Of a stretch of DNA of 64,000 bases, positions 1 through 10,009 are shown piece after piece. The position numbers and the translations under genes are program-made. Source of the stretch: Gossypium raimondii (lineage: Eukaryota; Streptophyta; Magnoliopsida; Malvales; Malvaceae); assembly GCF_025698545.1 (NCBI RefSeq), contig NC_068576.1:53230390-53294389 (forward strand), given 5' to 3'. How positions within the stretch are numbered: position 1 is the first letter of the stretch; each line of letters begins with the position of its first letter. Under the pieces are notes generated by a model. That model had not been told where the DNA came from. It did not search any database and saw nothing but the letters and a program-made list of their open reading frames with translations.

Positions 1-150
1 CATTTCGGAGTCGTTTTGGACTGGAGATTTGAATTGTTTCTGTGAGGGTTTAAAGGAAGAAATGCAGGGGTTTAGAAGTGTTCGTCGTGGGCAACTTGGA
101 TGGTGGACACGTGGGCAGTCGGTCGAGTTTTTGATACGTGGCACACTGAC
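1..150 (-). promoter_or_regulatory. Possible promoter/5' UTR of a gene left of the window
   Basis: The first three bases read ATG on the minus strand. The bases upstream of it on that strand are a C/T-rich leader, as in many plant 5' UTRs. A perfect G-box (CACGTG) lies at 108-113 and an ACGTGGCA element at 135-142, both ACGT-core sites bound by bZIP/bHLH factors. No coding sequence of the supposed gene is visible, so this is a suggestion from position and motifs only. Confidence 0.22.
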
Positions 151-1394
151 ACGCTAACGTTGTTGTTCGGAGGAAGAAAAGACACCAGATGTTCGATGAA
201 ATTCTTGAATGAGATTGGATTTGTTAGAATTCTGAAGAAGAACATGGGCTTTGGGTTTATATTTGCATATATTGAGCAGTTGACATGGCAATGTGTCAGG
301 TCTTTGTACCATTTACCACTCCAGTCCCTGGGGCTTAGGCTTCCTGCCTAATCTTTTCTTTTTGGGCAATGCGGCTTCCTGCCAAATCTATTTTTGTTCG
401 ATAACATTTTTTTTAATTAAAAAAAGATGTTGGGCCTTTAATTCTCAGCCTACTTTTAGTTTAATTGGATGTAAAATATGTGTATTTAAAAATAACATAT
501 AATAAATAATAAAATATATAGTTTAAAATTAATTAATAATAACACATAAAATATGTATGGTATTAAAATGAAAAAAATAGATTAAATTGTGATTAAAATA
601 AAATTTAAACTCATAAATACATCAAGTTAAGAATACAAAATAAGTACAATTATTTATCGTGGTGTTGTCATCAATTTTGAGTTCAAATCCCATCATGTTG
701 CTGTCACCAACGTAATTATCATGGGTTCAAATCTCATCATATATATATTTTTATTGTTTTTGTTTTTAATTTAAGAGACTAGAATAATTCTGAATAATAT
801 AACTTATTTTTTAAAATATTATTTTTATAATTTTCCTAACCGAGTTGGTGCCCGATTGACTCTTGACACCAACTCAATTAAATTTTTTATTAATAGTACA
901 GATTTCGTAAATGAGAAAAAAATCATTATTATAAAATATTATATTTAAAAACTATGAAAATTTATCAAAATTTGATATAATTTCTAAACAAATCATAATA
1001 AATTAGAAAATAATAAGTGTTTAAACATACTCAAATCACAACCTCCAATTTGCTGGAATAATAAGAATGTTAATTAAACAGATATTCAGTGGACCATAAT
1101 AATTGATCATTAGCACTTATAAAAACAATTTATTAAAATGGATTAGATACGATAACTTGTTTGGGTGTTGGGGATGTGTTGTTTGTATGAAATCCACAGT
1201 TTTGAGATACGTAAAATTGGCATTTGATCATTCTTTAATATTTAATAGGGTTCCATCCTAAAAACAAATATGTAGTGTTAGGAAATGTGGATTTGTAAAA
1301 ACTAATTAGGCTCGGCCGCCAAAAAGGATTAGCCTAATTCTTAAATGGTCCTAGTCAGTTATAAACTTTTTCTCAGGTTTTTTTTTTTTTTTTG
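151..1394. other. AT-rich intergenic sequence
   Basis: No credible gene. Short open frames at 100-502 and 1345-1542 have no recognisable domain and low-complexity composition. Around 664-745 there are two near copies of a phrase meaning 'ttcaaatcycatcat', possibly a decayed repeat. The rest is AT-rich with homopolymer runs. Confidence 0.6.
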
Positions 1395-1782
1395 CAGCTT
1401 CTCCTCTTCTCTTGTTATGTGTCCACGTGTAGAATTTAATTTTAAATGTTTTTATATTTACCTATTAATGTTTTATTTAGAAATTACAAAATTATTATAT
1501 GATATCGCGACGTTAAACATATCATGTCGTGATGAAAAATGATCTACAATGTCATAGTGAGACAAGGAATTCCCTCATGTCGCGACGTCTACCTTATAAT
1601 TTTAATACTTTACAATTCAGTCTTGGGTAAGCTTTAGAGCTTTCGTATTATTTGCTTATAACACATGTTTTTGCATGTCTAATGACATGAAATAATATTT
1701 AAATGGATCGTAGTTGCTCCAACAATGAATGTGACACCTTATAACTCAGACTCGACAATCGTGTTGGGTATAAGGCATTACA
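1395..1782 (+). mobile_element. Fossil fragment of an LTR (Gypsy-type, 3' part)
   Basis: The segment contains several 'tcgcgacg' phrases, a 'cttgggtaagctttagagctt' type block and the closing phrase 'ggcattaca'. I associate these with the 3' half of Gypsy LTRs abundant in cotton. The right end resembles the terminus of the LTR at 56012-58972, which also closes in gttaca. Only one end is seen, with no internal coding region, so it is an old partial copy. The left limit is approximate. Confidence 0.4.
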
Positions 1783-2035
1783 CAATACAGATTTAAAGGT
1801 TAAAAAAACGAAAATTTAAATAAAAAGCTAAAATAAATTTTTTCATAAAGTCGAAAGACTAAATAGATCATTATACTTTGTTTAAATCCTATAATCAACC
1901 ACTTAAAATGTTAATTGACTTTATACCTAGTGAAAAGATAGAACTAAAGTTTTGTTTCATTTTGTAATGAAAATTTTACCTAAATATGTAATCATGGTGT
2001 TGGGGAGACATTAGAATTTGGATCACCCCCTTTAC
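1783..2035. other. AT-rich spacer
   Basis: No gene, RNA or repeat recognised between the LTR fragment and the foldback element. Confidence 0.5.
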
Positions 2036-2332
2036 CTAGGGTTTTTTACATAAATAGGTTGAAAAAAAAATTTACTGAAATAGGGTGTCAGAAAAAGTAT
2101 TTACCAAAATGGGTTACTTTTTTCATTGGAGCCTATTAGATAGGCGCCAATGAATAAAAAATAATAATTTTTTTGAATAAAATATTTTTTATATTTTTAA
2201 TAATTTTTTAAAAAATACGGGTCAAAATACGGTCAATGGGTCGGGTTGGGTCGGGTGGCGCCTATCGGTAGGCGCCAATGAAGGTGCCTCATAGAGGCGC
2301 CAATGAAGGTGCCTTATAGAGAGCGCCATTAC

Positions 2333-2552
2333 TAGACTGTCCATGGGCCGGGTAGACCAAAAAATTTCACCAGACTCCTAGGCCGGCTCAAATATAGGCC
2401 TAAAATTTTGTCCAATAAACACCCAAAAATTTTAAAATAAAAAAAAGTATTTTAAAAATAAAAATAAAAATATATTTATTGTATTCGGGCCGAACCCTCC
2501 TATATTTCGGGCGGGCCATCGGGCCGGGCCGCCCAGCCCATGGACAGGTCTA
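2333..2552 (+). mobile_element. MITE-like insert in left arm of the foldback
   Basis: A 220-base unit opens with 'tagactgtccatgggccggg' and closes with its inverted counterpart 'cccatggacaggtcta', giving terminal inverted repeats of about 20 bases. The interior is AT-rich and noncoding. It lies exactly between the ggcgcc subrepeats and the inner arm. I recall the motif 'cctgcccatgggccgggc' as common in plant repeats, but no family name is assigned. Confidence 0.6.
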
Positions 2553-3192
2553 TGGCGCCGAAGGCCTCATAAATTTAGGATTATGTTATAAATTTTTGTG
2601 TTTGTAATTATTTAAAATTTAATTTATTAGTAATAAATTACTAAATTACTAATAAGTTACTAATAAATTTATAACATAATCTTAAATTACTAACAAATTA
2701 ATTATAAAATAATTACAATATTCATACAAAAAATTACAATATTACAATATATACCGACATTCAATATTCATACAAAATTATAATATTACAATATTCATAC
2801 AAAATTACAATATTCATATAAAATTGCAATATTTTTTGTTATTAATTATTAATTATAAATTATCTATATTTAGTATGAATATTGTAATTTTTTGTATGAA
2901 TATTGTAATATTATAATTTTGTATGAATATTGTAATTTTTTGTATGAATATTGTAATATTATAATTTTGTATGAATATTGTAATGTCGGTATATATTGTA
3001 ATATTGTAATTTTTTGTATGAATATTGTAATTATTTTATAATTAATTTGTTAGTAAATTAGGATTATGTTATAAATTTATTAGTAACTTATTAGTAATTT
3101 AGTAATTTATTACTAATAAATTAAATTTTAAATAATTAAAAACACAAAAATTTATAACATAATCCTAAATTTATGAGGCCTTCATTGGCACC

Positions 3193-3334
3193 TAGACCTG
3201 CCCATGGGCCGGGCCGGGCCCAAAAATTTTTTTTGCCCGACTCCTAGGCCCGGGCTCGGCCCAAAATATGGGCCTGAAATTTTATCCGACCTACCAGTAA
3301 AATCATAGGCCCAAGCCCGGCCCAGCCCGACCCA
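3193..3334 (-). mobile_element. Mirror copy of the MITE in the right arm
   Basis: Relative to the left-arm copy this unit is inverted and sits at the mirror position, starting 'tagacctgcccatgggccgg'. Its other end has diverged and lacks the full closing repeat. The mirrored placement suggests that the insertion preceded duplication of the arms, or that the arms exchange sequence by gene conversion. Confidence 0.55.
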
Positions 3335-3616
3335 TTGGCGCCTCTCAGAATGGCACCACCATTGGCGCCTCCCAGGTAGGCACCACCATTGGCGCCTCCC
3401 AGATAGGCGCCAATACTATGTATTATACGGGTTCTATACTAACCCGAAAAAGTATAAAATTATATTTTATTCAAAAAAAAATTATTATTATTTTATTCAT
3501 TGTCGCCTATCTAATAGGCTCCAATGAAAAAAGTAACACATTTTGATAAATACTTTTTCTGACACCCCATTTCAGTAATTTTTTTTTTCAACCTATTTAT
3601 GTAGAAAACCCCCTAA

Positions 3617-4373
3617 TTTAAGATATTTGGTTGTCCTCATCTTTTAGGACTTGAATCCAAGTCCGTACAATTAAAGATGTTTGTGAGAACAATTAATTGG
3701 TATGGGTTGACCAAATGCAGGAACAACGACCATGTAATTATCACCCGCACTATCTCTATTTAATAAGAATAATCAAACTTCAACCCACTTGTTTTGCCAA
3801 AAAATTGCACTTCAACCTCATTTTATAGGTTAATCATGTGATAGTAGGAAAAGCAAAATCAAGTCTCTATATTTTATAAATATAACAATTACCTTAAAAA
3901 AAACATTTTAAATTAATCATTTTTTAAAGTAAGAAAATAAATGGCTTTCATTTTATGTTTTATGTTAAAAAAATAAGTAGTTAAGCGAGCAATGATGTGG
4001 GAATGCGTAACGGTTGGCGTCAAGACAGAGGCCGCAGCTTTTTAATGTGGGGTGGCCGTAGCGTCTGTATCATACGGATGAAGAAATAAAATATGTCTGC
4101 TGTTTGAGTTTTGACTTTGGGTTTACAGTTACACCATCTCTGTTTATTTATATTCAAATTGAACAAATTTTCAAACCAAAAAACAAAAACAAGATAAACA
4201 TGAACAATTCGGGACGAGACAATAAATAATAATTATTGAAACATGGCTGATTCTTTTATAACTTCAAATATCCGGTTCACATTCAATTTTGATTTTTTCT
4301 CAATATACCTTAACTAAAATATTTGGGTTAATATACAAATGTATTATATTTACTGAATCTTATTTTTTTTAAA
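3617..4373. other. Intergenic sequence, nothing recognised
   Basis: AT-rich sequence without credible open frames. A slightly more GC-rich patch at 3985-4075 has no identifiable content. Confidence 0.5.
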
Positions 4374-4523
4374 CCTATGAGTTCGAGTCTCAATAAGAAT
4401 GCTAGTTCTTACTGTTCATATGTTATGATATGAATATACCACACTAATTCGTTATGTATAGATGATGAGATTTCATTGATACAAAGCCAATTCCAATAGA
4501 CTTATTGGAGGGTCCCATTGGCG

Positions 4524-4597
4524 TGCATCCAGTAGGAATTGAACCTACGAATTCGTCAATTATGAGTTGGGTGCTTTAACCATTCAGGCACGGATGC
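4524..4597 (-). pseudogene. trnI-CAU: Plastid tRNA-Ile(CAU) copy in nuclear DNA
   Basis: On the minus strand the 74 bases begin GCATCC and end GGATGCA, so the acceptor stem pairs. The anticodon loop reads ctCATaa, and the T arm carries the canonical gttcaattc. Compared with the plastid tRNA as I remember it there are about four substitutions, in the D arm and the anticodon-side stem. The plastid product needs lysidine modification of the CAU anticodon to read AUA, an enzyme of bacterial type, so a nuclear transcript would not serve normally. It is part of the plastid insert. Confidence 0.85.
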
Positions 4598-4684
4598 TTA
4601 GGGGGATCCTCGTACATGGTGAATAACTAAATTCCAATTGAAATGAAATCTTTAGGATAAATCAATGCAATTTAGGAGGAATCA

Positions 4685-4700
4685 ATGAAAGGACATCAAT
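4685..4700 (+). pseudogene. ycf2: First codons of plastid ycf2
   Basis: The bases encode MKGHQ, the start of plastid Ycf2, after which similarity stops abruptly. This marks the right boundary of the plastid insert. Confidence 0.75.
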
Positions 4701-7700
4701 GCTACCTAAAAGAAATACCAACTTAATTCACAGTTGTCAAGTTTAGTTACAGGTCAAACAAATTTAAATGTTTAAATACCTTTATATATATTATCCCAAA
4801 AGATTTATATATTTATCTAGTTGAAAATTAATTTTCGTGACTTCAAATGTATAGTTTGCGTGAAGCCACGATGTGAGGAAATAAAAGATAAAAAATATAT
4901 TTATCTTTGAAACCAAAATGGTAAATATTCTTTTATAGCATTGGTTAATGGTTTTTTTTGGTTAAATTAGGGTTTAGGTAAAATTTGATAATATGGTCAT
5001 GTCATTATTTGAAAATTATATATAAGAAAAAAGAAATTATATATTTTTAAATTTTCAGATGATAATGTGACATAACATCATAATTTTACGTCATCACACC
5101 TTAATATAAATCAAATTCATATATCAAGTGGACAAAAAGATACATGTATCAAAGTGAATTTAATTATCAAGTTCAAAAGTAAAAAATTATATTAACCCTT
5201 ATGTTTTTGGTAACTTCTTTTAAAAATCTTATATAAACTATTAAAAGACATACATACTTTTTTCACCATAAAAGATATAAATATTCTTATGTCCAATGAT
5301 TTAAATTTAAAAGAGAGTAAACATATTTAAAAATTATACTCAGACCAAAATAAAAATTTCTGCTGACACTATGAAAACATGTTACCTTATTTTATTTATT
5401 AAAATTTGTTTAGCTTCTATAAAGCTTGTAAATATTGAGGAGTAAAATCAATAGAATAACAACTATTCATTAAGATAAATTAAAATAAAATATGTGTTTA
5501 AATTTTCACCGCCTTACGTAAGAAAACAAAAACGACCACTTACGTATTAGAGGTTTGCATGGATTGGGTCATGCTCAACTAAAAATTTAGGCCAGAGTCC
5601 GGCCCAAAAAATAGGTTTAAAATTTTGCTCAAGCCTGACCAGATAAAAATGTTAAAACTTGGGTCTGACCCGGCCTGCCCATATTAATTTTTATATAATT
5701 TTAAAATATATAAAATACAAAAAAAATATTTTTGTACTGATTTTTTTTGTTAAGTGAATTAAAAAGTTGCTTTTATAGACTTTTTTTATATACTTACCTT
5801 GTATCACATTCATTTTTAAAACACATGTTTAGATGTATATTTTTAAATTAAAACCCTATTATTGAAAGGTGAATATTTGGTACATTAGATTTCAAAAAAA
5901 GAAGAAGAATATTTGGTACATTAATAGTGTATTTTTTCATTTTATATGTAATTTTAAAAACTGTACTCATGTGTTTTATAGTATTTGATTATATTCGAAT
6001 GGGACATTTGTCAACCTCCTCATTCTACTTGTGGAGTCTAAAAACTCCATTAACAGTATACTAAATAATTTTAAAAAATATACATGACAATTTTTAAAAC
6101 TATTTGTAGAATAAAGAAAAGATACACTTCAATCCAATATACTAAATACTAACTGTAAACCACTAATACTGCAAAACATCTTAAAAGGTATTTATTTCAC
6201 GAAATGCAATCCCAATGAAGTGTTGGAGTTGGATTTGTACATGTTGAATATTAAGTGCATTTTTAAAGTATAAATTGATAATATTGTTAAATATTTATGA
6301 AAATGGAATGAAATAAATTTTTTATAAAATTATAAAAATCGAAGTTGGTATTCCACCTTAAATCAAAATTTATATATACTTTAATTTTTAAAAATGAATA
6401 AATAGCATAAAATAGATTGAAGAGTTAAATCATCCGTAAAATGATGAAACTAATCCGTTGTTATCCGAAATCAACAAATAAAAAAATAATAAATTAGTAG
6501 AAGCCATGAAAAAGAATGGTAGCAAATATTTTAGAGAATTTGTGAGCTAACATGAATGATTTATATATATTAAGTATTGATACGAAATACTATGCCATAG
6601 GTTGAACACTGTTTCGATTTGAAGACGAATAATATTTGATTAATTCGATATTCTTGATTTCATGAAAGACTGCCTTCAAAGAGAAGAAAACAATATTCGT
6701 TACCAGCAGGCATTATCTGATTAAACTACTTCATATCCCGTTTTTGACCTGGGAAATGCTTATTCTAAACCTAGTTTAATGGCTTAAAATAATCAGTGAA
6801 ACTCAAGCAAATCACCAATGATCGTTGAATTTCTTTCTTTTCTTTTTAATGGAACCCAACTCCATACCCTAACCCATCATTATTTCCACATCAGGGCTGA
6901 GTTGCATTTTTTTTTTTGGGTGGGTGGTGGCAAACAAACCGGCCGAAAAAGTCAAAACGCGCATGGATTGGACTCACTGAGTCAAATTTAAGAGGCGCCG
7001 GAACTGAGCCTAGCCAGCCAGTCAGCCGCAGGAGATTAATACGGTACGGCGGTCTTTGGCTCATACGGACGGACGGAAATAACGTTATACGGAAACCCAT
7101 TTTCAGTTTGACTTTTCCCTTCGTCTTCTTCTGGATGTTTCGTTTGGACCCCCCTCCCCCTCCCCAACCATTCCTTTTCACCTTCTAAATTAATCCCGCT
7201 TGAAGAAATTTTTAATATATTTTATTGGATCCGACGATTATGCAGTCATTCTTTTTTATTAAATTAAAATATAATTTATTAATTATATATTTATATTTAT
7301 ATTTTTAAATATATGTTATCTTTTTTACAATTTTAAATCAAATGAAAAATACGTAAAATTACACTCGTGACTCAATAAACATGTAATTTAAAAAAAAATT
7401 ATTAGATATGCACTTTAATTAACATTTCTTAGAAAAGCATTAGCATGAATGTCAAAATTGCATATAAAATATAAAAGTGGATTGATTGCTAGAAGCATAA
7501 ATAATGGCATCAAAGTTTAGTTATAGTAAATATTGAGAAGAGGGAGTTGGGCAAGTTGATAAAAGCCAAACAGGCTAGCATTAGCTTAAAAGTTTAGGAT
7601 AAATTCCCCCAACTTAATTAGATGTGTAATTATATCTTAATTAGCAAGTTGGAGAGCACAAGTAAGCCCTTATCTTTTCGTTGTAATTAGGGTGGAACAT

Positions 7701-7930
7701 CATGGGTATTTTAAGAAATTATTTAACGAACTTGACATTTGAAATATCCTATTAAAAACCAGGTTTTTCCATAGCAGTCATTGGGAAAAAAACACATTAA
7801 TACTAATCCACAGAAATCCTAATCCGCCACACGTTGGATTCGTCAGGGCCACATTGTCAACGCCCCTCCCAACACAACAAAATCCAATCAGTTTCCCATT
7901 ACTTTAATTTTTTTAAAATTTTTGTCTGCA
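4701..7930. other. Intergenic: AT-rich, with MITE fragment and a GC-richer patch
   Basis: No supported gene. At about 5548-5680 a degenerate copy of the 'gcatgggcc...ggcccaaaa' type repeat appears, related to the insert at 2333-2552 but without clean ends. At 6895-7190 a GC-richer patch leaves open frames of about 90 residues on both strands. These are proline- and glycine-rich, resemble no family I know and look like a composition effect. The stretch from 7200 to 7900 is the distal promoter region of the next gene. Confidence 0.5.
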
Positions 7931-7938
7931 ATATAAGG
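7931..7938 (+). promoter_or_regulatory. TATA box candidate for the DUF1442 gene
   Basis: The sequence atataagg lies 100 bases before the start codon at 8038. It is followed by a C/A-rich stretch and 'catttcagcttgtcaaac', which suits transcription starting around 7960-7970. Assigned by position and motif only. Confidence 0.45.
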
Positions 7939-8037
7939 CAGCCCACACCACCAAACTTTTCATTTCAGCTTGTCAAACAAGAAAAGCACAACTTTAATAC
8001 GCTAACAGGAGAGAAAACGAAATACAAACAGAAAAAA

Positions 8038-8779
8038 ATGAAGCTAGTTTGGTCTCCGGAGACAGCATCCAAGGCTTATATCGATACTGTTAAATCTGTA
8101 AGCATTAATCAAATTGTTTTTTTTGGGGTTTTTTAAAATTCATTTGATTGATGTTGGGTTTTTTTTTTTGTTATTGGGTTTGTAGTGTGAACTTCATCAT
8201 GAATCTGGTGTAGCAGAGCTTGTTTCAGCCATGGCAGCCGGCTGGAACGCGAGATTCATTGTGGAGACATGGTCACAGGGTGGCGCTACCGCGACAAGCG
8301 TTGGCCTGGCCGTTGCTAGCAGCCATACAAATGGAAGACATGTATCTATAGTCCCCGACGAAAGATCAAGATTAGAATACGTCGAGGCCTTAGAAGAAGC
8401 CGGTATGTCACCGCCCGAAGTCATCGTCGGGGAACCTGAGGAAGCAATGAATCTGTTAAACGGCATAGATTTCATGGTGGTGGATAGTCAGCGAAGGGAC
8501 TTTTCCAGGGTATTAAGGCTAGCGAAACTGAGTAACCGAGGGGCAGTTCTTATATGCAAGAACGCTAGTTCCAAAAATGGTTCCAGTTTCAAATGGAGAA
8601 GCGTGATCGATGATGGTTCACGACGGCTTGTCCGTTCTGTGTTTCTTCCGGTAGGGAAAGGCTTGGACATCGCACATATAGCCACCAGTGGGGGAAATTC
8701 AGGTTCAGGCAAAGTCCAAAGGCGGTGGATCAAACATGTTGATCGTCAATCTGGGGAAGAACATGTCATACGAAAATAG
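8038..8779 (+). CDS. DUF1442 family protein (217 aa, two exons)
   Basis: Exons are 8038-8097 and 8186-8779, joined in phase 0 across an 88-base GT/AG intron. The start MKLVWSPETASKAYIDTVKS and the following CELHHESGVAELVSAMAAGW are typical of the plant-specific DUF1442 family. Residues 20-200 form one compact domain with a Rossmann-like alternation of hydrophobic strands, including FMVVDSQR and GAVLICKNA. That is consistent with the methyltransferase-like fold suggested for the family, although a clear SAM-binding glycine motif is not obvious. The biochemical role is unknown. No signal peptide or membrane segment is seen. The length is usual for the family (about 210-220 residues), and the frame is intact. 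Confidence 0.93.
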
Positions 8780-9220
8780 AACAATCTTGTATTTCTAGAA
8801 GAAAAAAGAAGAAGAAGAAGAAAAGCATAATTTGTATATTTGTTTCAACTTTCTTGATCTTGACTATTGACTTTTATAAGAATTTGAACCTGAAAATTGT
8901 TTAGAACAAGTTTCCAAATACAATCACCTGTTTTGATGGAGATTTTGTAGCATATTTTCTATTTTAAACAATCTGTTTACCAATTTCCTTTTCTTTTTGA
9001 TAATATGATTTTGTGAGAATTGAAGAATCACAACCTTGTTTCCTGTAAGAACCAGTTTAATCTACACATATTATCCACGACTGATTTGATGTACCACAGC
9101 AGCGTATGTTGGTTATAATTACAACAAGAGAGTATAACCGCAAACAAGTTTTAACAAGAAATAAGGACAAAACACTCCTTTAAGCTCCCTTAACTGTCTA
9201 CTTCATGACTGATTTGATGT
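8780..9220. other. 3' UTR and spacer
   Basis: A (GAA)n run at about 8801-8822 lies in the likely 3' UTR of the DUF1442 gene. After that there is AT-rich spacer leading to the 3' end of a possible minus-strand gene. Confidence 0.5.
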
Positions 9221-9515
9221 TCAGACACCTTTAACGAAGGATTTCTTGTCTGAAAGGGCCTTGTTTGTTTTCGAGGTAATTTTGCTTCTCCTTCCTACTG
9301 CAGCCCATGTAAGAGAATGGAAGCACAAATAAACAGTAATCTAGATCCAATCACAAATATCATTGAAAAAAAGAGGGGAGAAACCACCCACATATTGTTG
9401 TCTCCAAAACAACACGGAATCACAAAGCAGCCAAAGCGGGTGGCAGTGTCCACTTGTAAATGTGAACAACTCTTACATCTTTGCAATTTTCTTCTTTTTT
9501 CTGATCTTTTGTTTA
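9221..9515 (-). CDS. Possible last exons of an unknown minus-strand gene
   Basis: Two short blocks join in frame: 9477-9515 and 9221-9297, with donor gtaag and acceptor ctgcag preceded by a pyrimidine-rich tract. Together they encode NKRSEKRRKLQRLGRRSK followed by a lysine/serine-rich tail ending SFVKGV and a stop at 9221-9223. The very basic tail would suit the C-terminus of a nuclear or nucleolar protein, but I do not recognise the family. No upstream exon could be found before the LTR at about 10.0-12.5 kb, so it may be a gene remnant or chance. The plus-strand frame of 134 codons at 9317-9721 overlaps it and looks spurious. Confidence 0.28.
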
Positions 9516-10009
9516 CTGCGGCAGCATCAAAGATTTCATGTTTGGTTCAAGTAAAGAGGACAATGATGAAGATGGTTGTGTCGCCAAATATTAAAAGATC
9601 AGCTACATATCATACAATCGCAAACAAAAGATCATGTCGCAGTAAACAAGATATGTTGAATTGCATCTTTATTGCAAACTGTCGAGACACTGAACATTAC
9701 ACAGTATGTTGCAACATTTAATAGCAACACTCAGAGTGATGTTAGGACAACCAGACAATTTTGCCTTGTAATTATTTTTATTGCTTAATATCTATTTGTT
9801 ATTCTCTTGTACTATACACAAATTTTCACTTTGATATTTTTAAAAAAAATTAATTATTCTTAAACTATAAAAGTAAGTGTTTTTTACAATAGGAAAAAAG
9901 AACACCATCACCTTATCGATAAATTGAAGCAAGTGCGTTTGCCTATATAACTTTAGCCTTCGAAACTCCCTGTATCCCCTTTTCTCTTGCCTCTTTTTGC
10001 TGTCTTGGC

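Larger units (their letters stand above)
2036..3616. mobile_element. Long palindromic foldback element (~1.6 kb)
   Basis: The two halves are reverse complements over most of their length, about 750 bases per arm. The outer arms share 'tacataaataggttg', then a block around 'cattggagcctattagatag'. The inner arms share 'aggcctcataaatttagg' and long AT-rich tracts built from 'tatgaatattgtaat' units. The centre lies near 2840-2875. Between outer and inner arms are GC-rich subrepeats of roughly 24 bases built on 'ggcgccaatg', two or three per arm; these and the flanking bases differ between arms. No transposase frame is present, so this is a non-autonomous foldback or Mutator-like terminal-inverted-repeat element. 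A target-site duplication could not be fixed. A transcript across it would fold into a long hairpin and could feed small-RNA production. Confidence 0.8.
4374..4700. other. Nuclear insert of plastid DNA (NUPT): trnI-CAU to ycf2 start
   Basis: About 327 bases match, from memory, the plastid inverted-repeat segment between trnI-CAU and the 5' end of ycf2. This includes the spacer with 'accctccaataagtc', a trnI-CAU copy on the minus strand, the leader with 'ggggatcctcgtacatgg', and the ycf2 start codons at 4685-4700. Gene order and opposite orientation are as in chloroplast genomes. Both edges pass straight into nuclear AT-rich sequence, and several differences look like the C-to-T changes expected after transfer. 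It is not expected to be functional. Confidence 0.88.

Noticed and set aside
2036-3616. Microbial-style CRISPR-like or regulatory array in the ggcgccaatg repeats
   Set aside because: Only two or three degenerate units per arm, no regular spacers, eukaryotic nuclear context; they are subrepeats of a foldback element.
6891-7188. Overlapping frames of about 90-96 codons on both strands
   Set aside because: Both arise from the same GC-richer, stop-poor patch; proline/glycine-rich translations match no family, and no splice or promoter context supports either.
9317-9721. 134-codon plus-strand frame
   Set aside because: No domain or family resemblance, poor codon quality, and overlap with better splice-compatible blocks on the minus strand. 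It is the longest spurious-looking frame in the window.
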